From Rhodothermus profundi (lineage in GTDB: Bacteria > Bacteroidota > Rhodothermia > Rhodothermales > Rhodothermaceae): a stretch of DNA of 55,407 nt. Each line of letters starts with the position of its first letter. The stretch's first letter is position 1. The notes below the pieces were generated by a model. That model saw only the letters and a program-made list of their open reading frames with translations. It did no database searches and was not told the DNA's origin. The position numbers were made by a program, and so were the translations under genes. The stretch is taken from assembly GCF_900142415.1 (NCBI RefSeq), contig NZ_FRAU01000004.1, forward strand, positions 277,501 to 332,907, in the 5' to 3' direction. Shown one piece after another: positions 1 to 7,510 of this stretch.

Positions 1-216
1 GTAACCGTGCCCGATGTGACTGGCCGAACGGTAGCCGAAGCCCAACGCATCCTGCTGGCCCACCGGCTGCGCTCCGTCGTAGTCGAACCCCGCGAATCTA
101 CCGAAGCGGCTGGCGACACGTCGCGCATTGTTGTCCGTCAGAGCCGAGAACCCGGCACTCAGGTCCGCGAAGGCTTCGAGATTCGCCTCTTTGTCGCTCC
201 CCCCGATACGCTATAA
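1..216 (+). CDS. C-terminal end of a PASTA-domain protein (partial)
   Basis: The reading frame is open from the first base, so the gene begins before the window. The 71 visible residues form one PASTA domain: it opens with VPDVTGRTVAEA, a typical PASTA start, continues with a long helix, and ends with the usual beta strand shortly before the stop. PASTA domains occur at the extracytoplasmic end of PknB-type Ser/Thr kinases and of some penicillin-binding proteins, where they bind muropeptides or peptidoglycan. Which of these the parent protein is cannot be told from the fragment. It converges on pyrR with only 10 bases between the stop codons. Confidence 0.8.
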   Translation, partial: VTVPDVTGRTVAEAQRILLAHRLRSVVVEPRESTEAAGDTSRIVVRQSREPGTQVREGFEIRLFVAPPDTL

Positions 217-226
217 AAAGCTGCCG

Positions 227-748
227 CTAGACTTCCTCTACGTACACTGCTAACCCTTCGTCAGGAACGACAACAATCCGCTCCTGATACTTCGTCGGAA
301 CCACCCGTCCTACATAATCGGCCCGAATCGGAAACTCCCGATGCCCGCGATCTATCAACACCGCTAGCTGGACGCTCCGAGGACGCCCCCATCGCAATAG
401 GGCATCCAAAGCCGCCCGAACCGTCCGCCCGGTAAACAGCACGTCATCTACCAACAATACCGGCCGATCGGTGATCGTATCGACCTGCAGGGAAGAGTGG
501 TCCGCAACCGCGGCTTCCAAGGAACGATCGTCCCGGTAAGGCCGCACGTCTAACGCACTCACCGGAAACGAACGGTGTTCAATCTGCGCCAGCCGCGCGC
601 TCAGCGCTTCTGCCACCGCTACTCCCTTCTGCAAAATGCCTAAAACAACCAGCCCTTCTCCCCCACGGTTGCGCTCCAACACTTCAAAAGCCATGCGGTC
701 TAAAATGCGAGCGACCTGATCCGAGGTCAAAATGCGGACGCGATTCAT
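227..748 (-). CDS. pyrR: PyrR bifunctional pyr regulator / uracil phosphoribosyltransferase
   Basis: This 173-residue protein has the usual PyrR length. The PRPP-binding loop VLLVDDVLFTGRT lies near residues 97-109. The N-terminal block RILTSDQVARILDRMAFEV and the C-terminal KYQERIVV are typical of PyrR. In characterised bacteria PyrR binds pyr mRNA in response to UMP or UTP and controls attenuation, and it has some UPRTase activity. No pyrimidine genes are visible nearby, so any regulation here would act in trans. The start codon overlaps the stop of the upstream Fn3-like gene as ATGA (745-748), which points to translational coupling. Confidence 0.93.
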   Translation of the reverse strand: MNRVRILTSDQVARILDRMAFEVLERNRGGEGLVVLGILQKGVAVAEALSARLAQIEHRSFPVSALDVRPYRDDRSLEAAVADHSSLQVDTITDRPVLLVDDVLFTGRTVRAALDALLRWGRPRSVQLAVLIDRGHREFPIRADYVGRVVPTKYQERIVVVPDEGLAVYVEEV

Positions 749-1158
749 CGCTGAAACATCGCCTTAATGCTCCCCCAGGTGCGCCGAACCGCTGTGGGTG
801 TATAGTTAACCGCCTGCTCAGCCAATAGCTGAGCCGTACCATTCCCGTAAATAACCCAGAGCTGATAGGCCACCTCATCAGCCGCTTGCTTGTAGACCTG
901 CCGATCCACATAACGATAGGGCTTGCCGACACCCTGCGGCGCGATCTGGGCAATCAATACGTACCGCCCCTTACTGGCAGGCGTGCGCCGCCGCAACTCG
1001 TACCGCTGCACCCCCTCCTCCCGGTTGGCCTGCCACGTTACAACCAGATCGTTCCCTTCCGCCGTTACTTTGAAAAAAGCCAGCTCAACCCCTACCGGGA
1101 ACCCCCACGCTCCCAGCAACCACCCTATAATCAGTCCGCTTAACCAGAGGCAACGCAT
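745..1158 (-). CDS. Small secreted protein with Fn3-like domain
   Basis: The product is about 137 residues. A hydrophobic N-terminal segment (MRCLWLSGLIIGWLLGAWGF) looks like a signal peptide or anchor. The following domain carries LVVTWQANREEGVQRYELRRR, the strand pattern of a fibronectin type III fold, as found in proteins that describe elements of composite secreted enzymes. The start is uncertain. A strong AGGAGG lies 13 bases before the ATG at 1158 but only 1 base before an in-frame GTG at 1170, with a TTG between them. It is the first gene of a two-gene unit with pyrR. No specific function can be assigned. Confidence 0.6.
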   Translation of the reverse strand: MRCLWLSGLIIGWLLGAWGFPVGVELAFFKVTAEGNDLVVTWQANREEGVQRYELRRRTPASKGRYVLIAQIAPQGVGKPYRYVDRQVYKQAADEVAYQLWVIYGNGTAQLLAEQAVNYTPTAVRRTWGSIKAMFQR

Positions 1159-1401
1159 AAAACCCAACACACCTCCTGAATCTCTTTAAAGAAACAGCAT
1201 CCTAACCAACAAGTCAAAGGAAAAACAGCGAACTTTGATGCTTTTCCTTTTTACCTCCAAAAACAATACCGCCCCGGCTATAAACATAGCTGCAAAAACC
1301 TCAAAACTCTTAACAAAACAGGCCGCCACATGTCCACTGCCCCCTCAAAGACACCCACACCTTTGTCGAAAGATGAAAAATCTGTTGTTTACCAAATTAG
1401 G

Positions 1402-1432
1402 ATTGATTAGTATTAAATACGATTTATCTTAT
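1402..1432 (+). promoter_or_regulatory. Candidate promoter with embedded palindrome upstream of the heme-copper operon
   Basis: The 1171-1467 gap is AT-rich and has no supported gene. Within it ATTG (1402-1405), a 19-base spacer and TATCTTAT (1425-1432) approximate the TTTG-N19-TAnnTTTG promoter of Bacteroidota. The spacer contains the perfect 11-base palindrome GTATTAAATAC (1410-1420), placed where a repressor or activator could act. The transcript would reach the first start codon (1468) after a leader of about 30 bases. This is a pattern match only. Confidence 0.4.
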
Positions 1433-1467
1433 AGTCAGGTAGCCTCTGGTGCAGACCTGCAACAGCC

Positions 1468-1626
1468 ATGGAGACGCATCAACAACACCCCATCCCCTGG
1501 CAGCAGCAAATTTACGACAACCCCTGGCTGCTGGCCGGGGCTGCCATTGTGTTCTTCGTGCTTTCCTACATCGTCTGGGGCGTGATTGATCTGCTCACCA
1601 TCCCGGCAGGAGGGACAACGCCATGA
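1468..1626 (+). CDS. 52-residue single-helix protein, probable small subunit of the heme-copper enzyme
   Basis: This short frame encodes a soluble head rich in His and Gln (METHQQHPIPWQQQ), one hydrophobic helix at about residues 20-43 and a short tail. Its TGA overlaps the ATG of the CuA subunit gene (1623-1626), so the two are very likely co-translated. Its position and one-helix topology resemble the tiny IIa subunit (CbaD) of Thermus ba3 oxidase, but I see no sequence identity that proves this. It is easily missed because of its length. Assignment as a subunit is inference from position and topology. Confidence 0.65.
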   Translation: METHQQHPIPWQQQIYDNPWLLAGAAIVFFVLSYIVWGVIDLLTIPAGGTTP

Positions 1627-2162
1627 GCTCGCCACTAAAACCCCTGGAAGGAAACTGGTGGGCCATCCCTGCCAGTCGCCACGAAAAGGTCTGGGTCTGG
1701 CTCAGCGTCGCGTGGGGCCTGATCCTCTTCGGGTGGATGGTCGGTTGGAGTTTCTTTGGCGCTCAGAACCAACACGGTCCCACCTATCGCATTGAGCCGG
1801 CCGCCTATCGGGCCAAACTCGCCGCCTACCGCGAGGCCAGCACGACCACCACGCAGGGCCTGCGCCCTGCTGGAGAGGATGTGTATATCGCGGCTATGCG
1901 GTACGGCTTTGACGGTCTGCCCGTCATTTTAAAAGCCGGCAAAACCTACCGGCTGCATTTGACCAGCTACGACGTGCAGCACGGATTTTCTATCCGTCCG
2001 GAGCATGCGCTCAGCAAGCAGATCACCCTGCAGCTTTTGCCCGGCTACGAATGGGTGATCCCCATGCGGTTCGATGAACCGGGCGTCTATCACGTGATCT
2101 GCAACGAGTTCTGCGGCATCGGGCATCGCACCATGCACGGCATTTTCATCGTGGAGGAATGA
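1623..2162 (+). CDS. Heme-copper enzyme subunit II with CuA centre
   Basis: This 179-residue protein has one membrane helix at about residues 24-46 and then a periplasmic cupredoxin domain. All CuA ligands are present: His120 (DVQHGF), Cys160 and Cys164 with Glu162 between them (CNEFC), His168 and Met171. The short length and single helix match subunit II of ba3-type (B-family) oxidases and related enzymes rather than A-family subunit II, which has two helices. An intact CuA site means that electrons are likely delivered by a cytochrome c or another soluble donor, not by quinol. It overlaps the upstream 52-residue gene and lies 3 bases before subunit I. Confidence 0.92.
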   Translation: MSSPLKPLEGNWWAIPASRHEKVWVWLSVAWGLILFGWMVGWSFFGAQNQHGPTYRIEPAAYRAKLAAYREASTTTTQGLRPAGEDVYIAAMRYGFDGLPVILKAGKTYRLHLTSYDVQHGFSIRPEHALSKQITLQLLPGYEWVIPMRFDEPGVYHVICNEFCGIGHRTMHGIFIVEE

Positions 2163-2165
2163 GCT

Positions 2166-3878
2166 ATGGCTGGCCTGCTACTTTCCGGAACCTATGATGC
2201 CGACGGCTTCCGGACGTGCTCGGTCACCGGCCTGCGCATTCACCGGGACGTCGAGCGCTACGTGAAGCTGTTCGCGCTAACGGCTGTAATCGCGCTGTTA
2301 ATCGGCGGCATTTCGGCGATCTTTGTCGCGCTCACCCGGTGGGAAGTGATCGGGTTAGCCGATCCTCCTGCCTTCTACAAATGGCTCAGCATTCATGCCT
2401 GGAATTTGCTGATCTTCTGGATGGTCTTCATGGAGGTGGCCATCCTCTACATCGGGGGACCGCTGGTGCTGGGCCGACCGCTTCCGGCACCCAAACTGGC
2501 CGGCATCGGCTACATCGTCATGCTGGGAGCGGCCCTGATGATCAACCATGCCATCGCCACCACAGAAGCGCCTGACAGTGCTCCCCTGCTGACATCCTAT
2601 GCGCCGCTACCTTCGTCTCCCCTGTTTTATCTGGGCGTCAATCTATTTATCGTGGGGGTTATCATCGCCGCCCTGCCCTTCTTTATCACAATCTGGCAGG
2701 AGAAACAAGCGCACCCCAACCGTTCCCTACCGCTGGTCAGTTTTGGCGCTTTTATTACATCAATCATCGCTCTGGAGGCCTTGCTCGGGGGACTGATTAC
2801 ATACATTCCCACCTTCCTCTGGCGCATCGGCGTGATTGAACACATCGACGCAGCCTGGTACCGGCAAATGTACTGGATTATTGGTCATGGAAGCCAGCAA
2901 ATCAACCTGGCGGCCATGATCACGGTCTGGTATTTCCTGACGCATGTGGTGGGAGGCGCCGAGGTTGTTAGCGAAAAGCTTTCGCGGACGGCCTTTATCC
3001 TGTATCTGTTCTTCATCAACATGGGAGCCGCCCACCATCTGCTGGCCGATCCGGGTGTTCATATGAGCTGGAAGCACTGGAACACCTCCTATGCTGTCTA
3101 CGGCGCCGTACTGGCCAGCATGATCCATGCCTTTGCCATTCCAGCCGGCTTAGAAGCAGGTCGCCGGAAACGCGGCTTTGGACGCCAGGGACTTTTTGGC
3201 TGGCTCTGGTCGGCCCCCTGGGGCAACCCTGTCTTTTCGGCCACCGTGCTGGGCATCATTATGTTTGGGTTTATCGGCGGCATTTCGGGCGTCGTCATGG
3301 GGCAGACCCAGCTTAACCTGACGTGGCACAACACGCTGGGCGTGCCGGGGCACTTCCATGGCACCGTAGTCCTGGGTACTACGCTGACGTTTATGGCCCT
3401 GGTCTACTTTGCCCTCCCGGTCCTGTTTAACCGGGACCTGGTGTTCAAACCGCTGGCCCGGATTCAACCCTACTTCTATGCGGTGGCCATGGGGCTGGCC
3501 ACAATCATGATGCTCTACCTGGGTGTGCTCTACGGGGTCCCGCGCCGGCATCCGTCGGTGATGAGCTTTCCGGGCACAGACTTTAGCTTTGAAGCGGCTG
3601 CCCCCCTGTTTGCCATTTTCGGCGTGGCAGCTTTACTGGCAATCATTGCCGGCGGCAGTTTTCTGGTCGTAGCCGTAGGATCGCTGCTTTTCGGAAAGCG
3701 GATCGATAATCCCGCCCTGGTTATGCCGCCACTGATCTCAGGCGGCAGCGACGACAAGCCGATTTATCAGTACTCTATGCAGGGGACGCTCACGCTGACG
3801 CTCATCTTCCTTGCAGTGTTTGCCATCATCTACGCGGTGAACTGGTACCTGCTGGGGCGCCTGTGGGCGATTGGCTAA
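2166..3878 (+). CDS. Heme-copper catalytic subunit I without active-site Tyr, eNOR-type nitric oxide reductase
   Basis: This 570-residue membrane protein has the ba3-like subunit I layout. Metal ligands are kept: His77 (low-spin heme), His241, His290 and His291 (CuB), and His396 and His398 in PGHFH (high-spin and low-spin hemes). In ba3 oxidase the helix VI motif is GHPIVY, and its Tyr, four residues after the CuB His, is crosslinked to that His and needed to split O2. Here the motif is GHGSQQ, so Gln245 replaces the Tyr. Loss of this Tyr is a mark of nitric-oxide-reducing members of the superfamily, and as I recall the eNOR family was characterised from Rhodothermus marinus. Glu90 in the second or third helix could be a proton or iron-site residue. 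NO reduction to N2O is therefore the best reading; automated annotation may well say cytochrome c oxidase. Confidence 0.85.
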   Translation: MAGLLLSGTYDADGFRTCSVTGLRIHRDVERYVKLFALTAVIALLIGGISAIFVALTRWEVIGLADPPAFYKWLSIHAWNLLIFWMVFMEVAILYIGGPLVLGRPLPAPKLAGIGYIVMLGAALMINHAIATTEAPDSAPLLTSYAPLPSSPLFYLGVNLFIVGVIIAALPFFITIWQEKQAHPNRSLPLVSFGAFITSIIALEALLGGLITYIPTFLWRIGVIEHIDAAWYRQMYWIIGHGSQQINLAAMITVWYFLTHVVGGAEVVSEKLSRTAFILYLFFINMGAAHHLLADPGVHMSWKHWNTSYAVYGAVLASMIHAFAIPAGLEAGRRKRGFGRQGLFGWLWSAPWGNPVFSATVLGIIMFGFIGGISGVVMGQTQLNLTWHNTLGVPGHFHGTVVLGTTLTFMALVYFALPVLFNRDLVFKPLARIQPYFYAVAMGLATIMMLYLGVLYGVPRRHPSVMSFPGTDFSFEAAAPLFAIFGVAALLAIIAGGSFLVVAVGSLLFGKRIDNPALVMPPLISGGSDDKPIYQYSMQGTLTLTLIFLAVFAIIYAVNWYLLGRLWAIG

Positions 3879-3897
3879 GCAATCGAAGCAGGCAAAC

Positions 3898-4668
3898 ATG
3901 GCTTCCCATAATGTCGATCTGATGCCGCGCGTTAACGGGGCGGCTGAGTCCCCGACCCTCCTGCCGGCAGGATGGCGGGGACTCAGCCGGGGGCAGCGGC
4001 TCTGGCGTTTTATCAAGAGTCTCTACTACGCCAGCAGTCCGAGCTGGCGACTGCTTAAAAGTGGCGCCTTGTTTTTCTTTGGGTTCTTCTGCTGGGCAAT
4101 TGGCAATTTGTTGCATGCGTATCTGCCGGACGTGTACTGGCCGAATCTGCTGATCGTCTACGGCGCCCTGCTGTTCTGGTTTGGACCGCTGACGCACCTG
4201 GTGTTTGTGCCGCACCTGCTTCCCTGGTTGCGCCGTCAGCGTCGGCATCGAGCACTGCACTGGTTGGGCGGGCATTTCACCGCAACCCTGCTGACGGTAT
4301 TTTTCACCACGGTAGTGCTTCTGAGTCTAAATCCACCGGACTTTGTGGTACTGGACGTTCGGGGCCGTCTGCACGGCACCTCAACGCAAGCTGCGGCAGA
4401 GCTAGCTGCCCACCCGCCGGAGCTAACCTGCCGGCGCGCGCGCCATCAGATCACCTGCACGCTGACCTATGTGCCTGCCACCGTCACACGCATTGAGGTA
4501 ACCTCAGGACCGCGGCGCCTGCTTCAGCTTAACGCGCAAGAGACGACCTTCACCCTCTCGGAACAGGACCTGACCGAAGTGCTGGGACAGCGGGAATTTC
4601 GCGTAACGCTCTACGACCGGCGCGGGCAGCAGCTTCGCGAGTTTGTTCGGACGACCGCGTTTCTCTAA
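3898..4668 (+). CDS. Three-helix membrane protein of the heme-copper operon, unknown function
   Basis: From the ATG at 3898 the product is 256 residues. An in-frame TTG at 3871 would overlap subunit I by 8 bases and add 9 residues. After a basic N-terminus there are three hydrophobic segments (roughly residues 52-75, 82-105 and 126-146), followed by a soluble C-terminal domain of about 100 residues containing two cysteines 7 apart (LTCRRARHQITC). It shares the operon with the CuA and catalytic subunits, so an accessory subunit or assembly role is plausible, but I do not recognise the family. It converges on the Fur gene with a gap of only 3 bases. Confidence 0.6.
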   Translation: MASHNVDLMPRVNGAAESPTLLPAGWRGLSRGQRLWRFIKSLYYASSPSWRLLKSGALFFFGFFCWAIGNLLHAYLPDVYWPNLLIVYGALLFWFGPLTHLVFVPHLLPWLRRQRRHRALHWLGGHFTATLLTVFFTTVVLLSLNPPDFVVLDVRGRLHGTSTQAAAELAAHPPELTCRRARHQITCTLTYVPATVTRIEVTSGPRRLLQLNAQETTFTLSEQDLTEVLGQREFRVTLYDRRGQQLREFVRTTAFL

Positions 4669-4671
4669 AGC

Positions 4672-5202
4672 TCAGGCAGACTCTCTGGCGCCGGCTCCTG
4701 CTTCCGACTTCCTGGCTGTAGCAAGCGCTTCGCGGCTGGCAGCCGGACGATTGGGGCAGTTTTCGCGTCGGCAATGTCCGTAGAAGTTCAGCGCATGGTG
4801 GCGAATGTCAAACTGGTAGATATCTGCCACCATTTCCTGAATGCTCTGGATGCGCGGATCGCAGAATTCAAACAGTTCCCCACAGTCGAGACAGATGAGA
4901 TGGTCGTGCTGCCAGTAGCTATACGCCCGCTCGTACTTGGCCTGATTGGTGCCGAATTGATGCTTGACCACAAGATCACACTCGAGTAGCAATTCCAGCG
5001 TATTGTAAACGGTCGCTCGGCTTACCCGAGCCCCCTTTTGCTGGAGACGCAAGTAGAGTTCGTCGGCATCGACATGGTCGTTGGTGGAATAAATTTCTTC
5101 GAGCACGGCAAATCGCTCGGGGGTTTGCCGCTGCCCGCGTTGTTTCAAAAATGCCCGAAAGATGTTCTTGACCTCTTCGAGCTGTTGGGTAGAAACCGAC
5201 AC
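4672..5202 (-). CDS. Fur-family metalloregulator
   Basis: The 176-residue protein has the Fur winged helix (about residues 20-85, with SRATVYNTLELL as the recognition region) and the dimerisation and metal-binding half. The motif HDHLICLDCGELFEF gives the His ligands and the first Cys pair, and CRRENC near the C-terminus gives the second pair of the structural zinc site. A Glu in ELFEF, where PerR proteins normally have Asp, favours an iron-responsive Fur over a peroxide sensor. The start is GTG at 5202; no ATG fits, and the conserved N-terminal helix begins a few residues later. It is 26 bases downstream of tmk on the same strand. Confidence 0.85.
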   Translation of the reverse strand: MSVSTQQLEEVKNIFRAFLKQRGQRQTPERFAVLEEIYSTNDHVDADELYLRLQQKGARVSRATVYNTLELLLECDLVVKHQFGTNQAKYERAYSYWQHDHLICLDCGELFEFCDPRIQSIQEMVADIYQFDIRHHALNFYGHCRRENCPNRPAASREALATARKSEAGAGARESA

Positions 5203-5228
5203 GATCCGCTCGTTTCAGGTTCAGACGC

Positions 5229-5888
5229 TCAACCGTTGTGATTGTTAGAAGAACCGCTGCCTGTTGGGCGAGTTCCGAGCTGCTGCAACAGGCGTTGCAC
5301 GTCGGTCCAGATCCTCTCATGCAGCGCTTCAATAGGCGCAGTGGCATCCAGTCGTAAAATGCGGGCAGGTTCTTCGGCAGCCAGTTTCGCATACGTAGCC
5401 CGCACGCGTTCGAAAAACGCTGGATCGGCCTGTTCCATACGGTCAGGCTTGTCTTGCTTGCGGCGCGCCCAGGCCACGGCAAGCGGCACGTCCAGCCAGT
5501 AGGTGCGATCGGGGACCAACCCATCCGTTACGCGCCGGTTGAAATCTCGCAGCCAATCCAGGTCTGCCACCCCACGCCCTCCACCCTGGTAAGCGGTTGT
5601 TGAGTCATAAAATCGGTCGCACAACACAAGGCAGCCGGCTTGCAGCGCAGGTCGGATTTGCTGCATGACCAGCTGGCGACGCGCTGCCGAAAACAGCAAC
5701 AGCTCGGCAAAAGGATCAATCTCCAGCGCTGGATCAAGCAGGAGCTGACGGATGCGCTCAGACAGGTCCGTGCCTCCTGGCTCACGAACCAACAGGATGC
5801 GATAGCCAGCCTGCTCCAGCCGCCGGGCAAGCAATTGGGCCTGGGTGCTCTTCCCACACCCGTCAATACCTTCGAAACTGATTAGCAT
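5229..5888 (-). CDS. tmk: Thymidylate kinase
   Basis: This 219-residue protein phosphorylates dTMP to dTDP with ATP in DNA precursor synthesis. The P-loop GIDGCGKST starts at residue 7, the DRF motif (CDRFYDSTTAYQG) is near residues 94-106, and REPGGTDLSE follows the first strand as in other TMP kinases. Length is normal for the family. It is the first gene of a short minus-strand unit that continues with the Fur regulator. Confidence 0.95.
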   Translation of the reverse strand: MLISFEGIDGCGKSTQAQLLARRLEQAGYRILLVREPGGTDLSERIRQLLLDPALEIDPFAELLLFSAARRQLVMQQIRPALQAGCLVLCDRFYDSTTAYQGGGRGVADLDWLRDFNRRVTDGLVPDRTYWLDVPLAVAWARRKQDKPDRMEQADPAFFERVRATYAKLAAEEPARILRLDATAPIEALHERIWTDVQRLLQQLGTRPTGSGSSNNHNG

Positions 5889-5957
5889 AGAGGAACGGCT
5901 AAGCTTTTGCCACTTTTTAGACGATATTAAAGACTACAGCAGGCCAACACAAAGTTC

Positions 5958-5986
5958 TTGCAAATTGTGTCAACGGCTATTAAACT
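5958..5986 (+). promoter_or_regulatory. Candidate promoter for the TPR gene
   Basis: In the 209-base gap between the divergent tmk and TPR genes, TTGCAA (5958-5963), a 17-base spacer and TAAACT (5981-5986) form a sigma-70-like pair pointing to the TPR gene, leaving a leader of about 105 bases. No other element is evident in this gap. The match is by eye only. Confidence 0.3.
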
Positions 5987-6097
5987 GAGAGCGGTGGAGC
6001 GCCGCGCGTGAACATTTTCGGACGGTCTGCTTTAATAGGCTAGCCGGGAAGTTATTCCGCCAGGAACCCGGAAATCTCTCCAAAGCCTTCGGCGCCT

Positions 6098-7495
6098 ATG
6101 AGCTTCTTCGATTTTGGCTTCGACGACGCGGATGACGAGCTGGACCCCAGCCACATCGAACAGTTAGTAGCCGCCTACGAAGCACACGGGGCATCAGCCT
6201 ACTTCGATTCGGATACGCTGGAGGAAATCGCTACGTATTACTATGAGCGGGGGCGCTTTGAGGAGGCGCTGGGGGTAATTGATCGTCTGCTAACGCTGCA
6301 TCCCGCCGCTTCAGACGCCTGGATGCGCCGAGGTATTTTGCTCAGCCATCTGGGACGGCACGAAGAAGCGCTCGAAGCCTACGAACGCGCATTAACCCTC
6401 AATCCCACCGATACTGAAACGCTCGTTAACCTGGGCATTACGCTCGACAATCTGGGACGCTTCGAGGAGGCGCTGGACGCCTATGACCGGGCCCTGCAGA
6501 TCGATCCCTTGAACGATGAGATCTATTACAATCGGGGCATTACGCTGGAACGCATGGATCGCCTGAACGAGGCGGTCGAAGCCCTGGAGCAGGCTGCTCG
6601 GCTGAATCCAGATCATCCAGAAGTCTGGTATGAACTGGGGTATTGCTACGACCGGCTGGGCGATGATGAACGTAGCCTGGCCTGCTATGATCGCCACCTG
6701 GAACTGGACCCCTATTCGGCCGATGCCTGGTACAACCGGGGCATTGTGCTCAACCGCATGGGACGCTACCGCGAGGCGGTTGAGTCGTACGACTATGCCA
6801 TTGCGATCCAGAGCGACTTTGGCTCCGCTTACTACAATCGGGGGAATGCTCTGACCAACCTGGGCGATCTGCGAGGCGCAATCGAAAGCTACGAAAAGGT
6901 GCTGGAAATTGAGGGAGGAGATCCAGCAACCTATTACAACATTGCTCTGGCTTACGAAGAGTTGCAGGAATACGAAACAGCCATCCAGTACTTTCAGCTT
7001 GCCCTGGAGGAGGATCCTGCCTACGCGGAAGCCTGGTACGGCCTGGGATGCTGCTACGACGCTCTGGAGCGCTTTGATGAAGCCATTGCCTGCATGGAGC
7101 GTGCTGTTGCGCTTCGGCCGAAAACCAGTGAATTCTGGTACGCCAAGGCTGATTGTGAATACAACGCACGGCGCTTGCAGGAGGCCCTCCAATCCTATCG
7201 GCGGGTAATTGAACTCGACCCGCAAAACCGAGACGCCTGGCTTGACTATGCGGAAACGCTGCTTGAAGCCGGTTACGTCGAAGAAGCGCTGGCCTCCTAT
7301 CGCCAGGCCCTGCAGCTTAACCCGGATGCTCGGGCGTACATCCGGCAGGCGCGGGCACTGCTGGCTCTCGGGCGGTCGGAGGAAGGCATTCGTTCCTTGA
7401 AGATGGCGCTCCGGTTGGACCCTTCGGCCAAGGACGAACTTCCCGAGTTTTATCGGGACGCCGCCATTCGGCGACAGCTCGGTCTGGATGGCTAA
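6098..7495 (+). CDS. Tetratricopeptide repeat protein
   Basis: This 465-residue protein is acidic at its N-terminus (FDFGFDDADDELDP) and is otherwise almost entirely tandem 34-residue TPR units, with repeated signatures such as AWYNRGIVLNRMGRYREAVESY and YYNRGNALTNLGDLRGAIESY. I count about eleven to twelve units. There is no signal peptide or membrane segment, so it should be a cytoplasmic scaffold. Binding partners cannot be inferred. The DUF368 transporter gene follows after 15 bases and is probably co-transcribed. Confidence 0.9.
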   Translation: MSFFDFGFDDADDELDPSHIEQLVAAYEAHGASAYFDSDTLEEIATYYYERGRFEEALGVIDRLLTLHPAASDAWMRRGILLSHLGRHEEALEAYERALTLNPTDTETLVNLGITLDNLGRFEEALDAYDRALQIDPLNDEIYYNRGITLERMDRLNEAVEALEQAARLNPDHPEVWYELGYCYDRLGDDERSLACYDRHLELDPYSADAWYNRGIVLNRMGRYREAVESYDYAIAIQSDFGSAYYNRGNALTNLGDLRGAIESYEKVLEIEGGDPATYYNIALAYEELQEYETAIQYFQLALEEDPAYAEAWYGLGCCYDALERFDEAIACMERAVALRPKTSEFWYAKADCEYNARRLQEALQSYRRVIELDPQNRDAWLDYAETLLEAGYVEEALASYRQALQLNPDARAYIRQARALLALGRSEEGIRSLKMALRLDPSAKDELPEFYRDAAIRRQLGLDG

Positions 7496-7510
7496 AACGG
7501 GCCCGGCTGC

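Noticed and set aside
1235-1585. Plus-strand frame of 116 codons upstream of the heme-copper operon
   Set aside because: Its composition is unlike a protein, it covers the promoter region, and the real start of the operon (52-residue gene at 1468) lies in another frame inside it.
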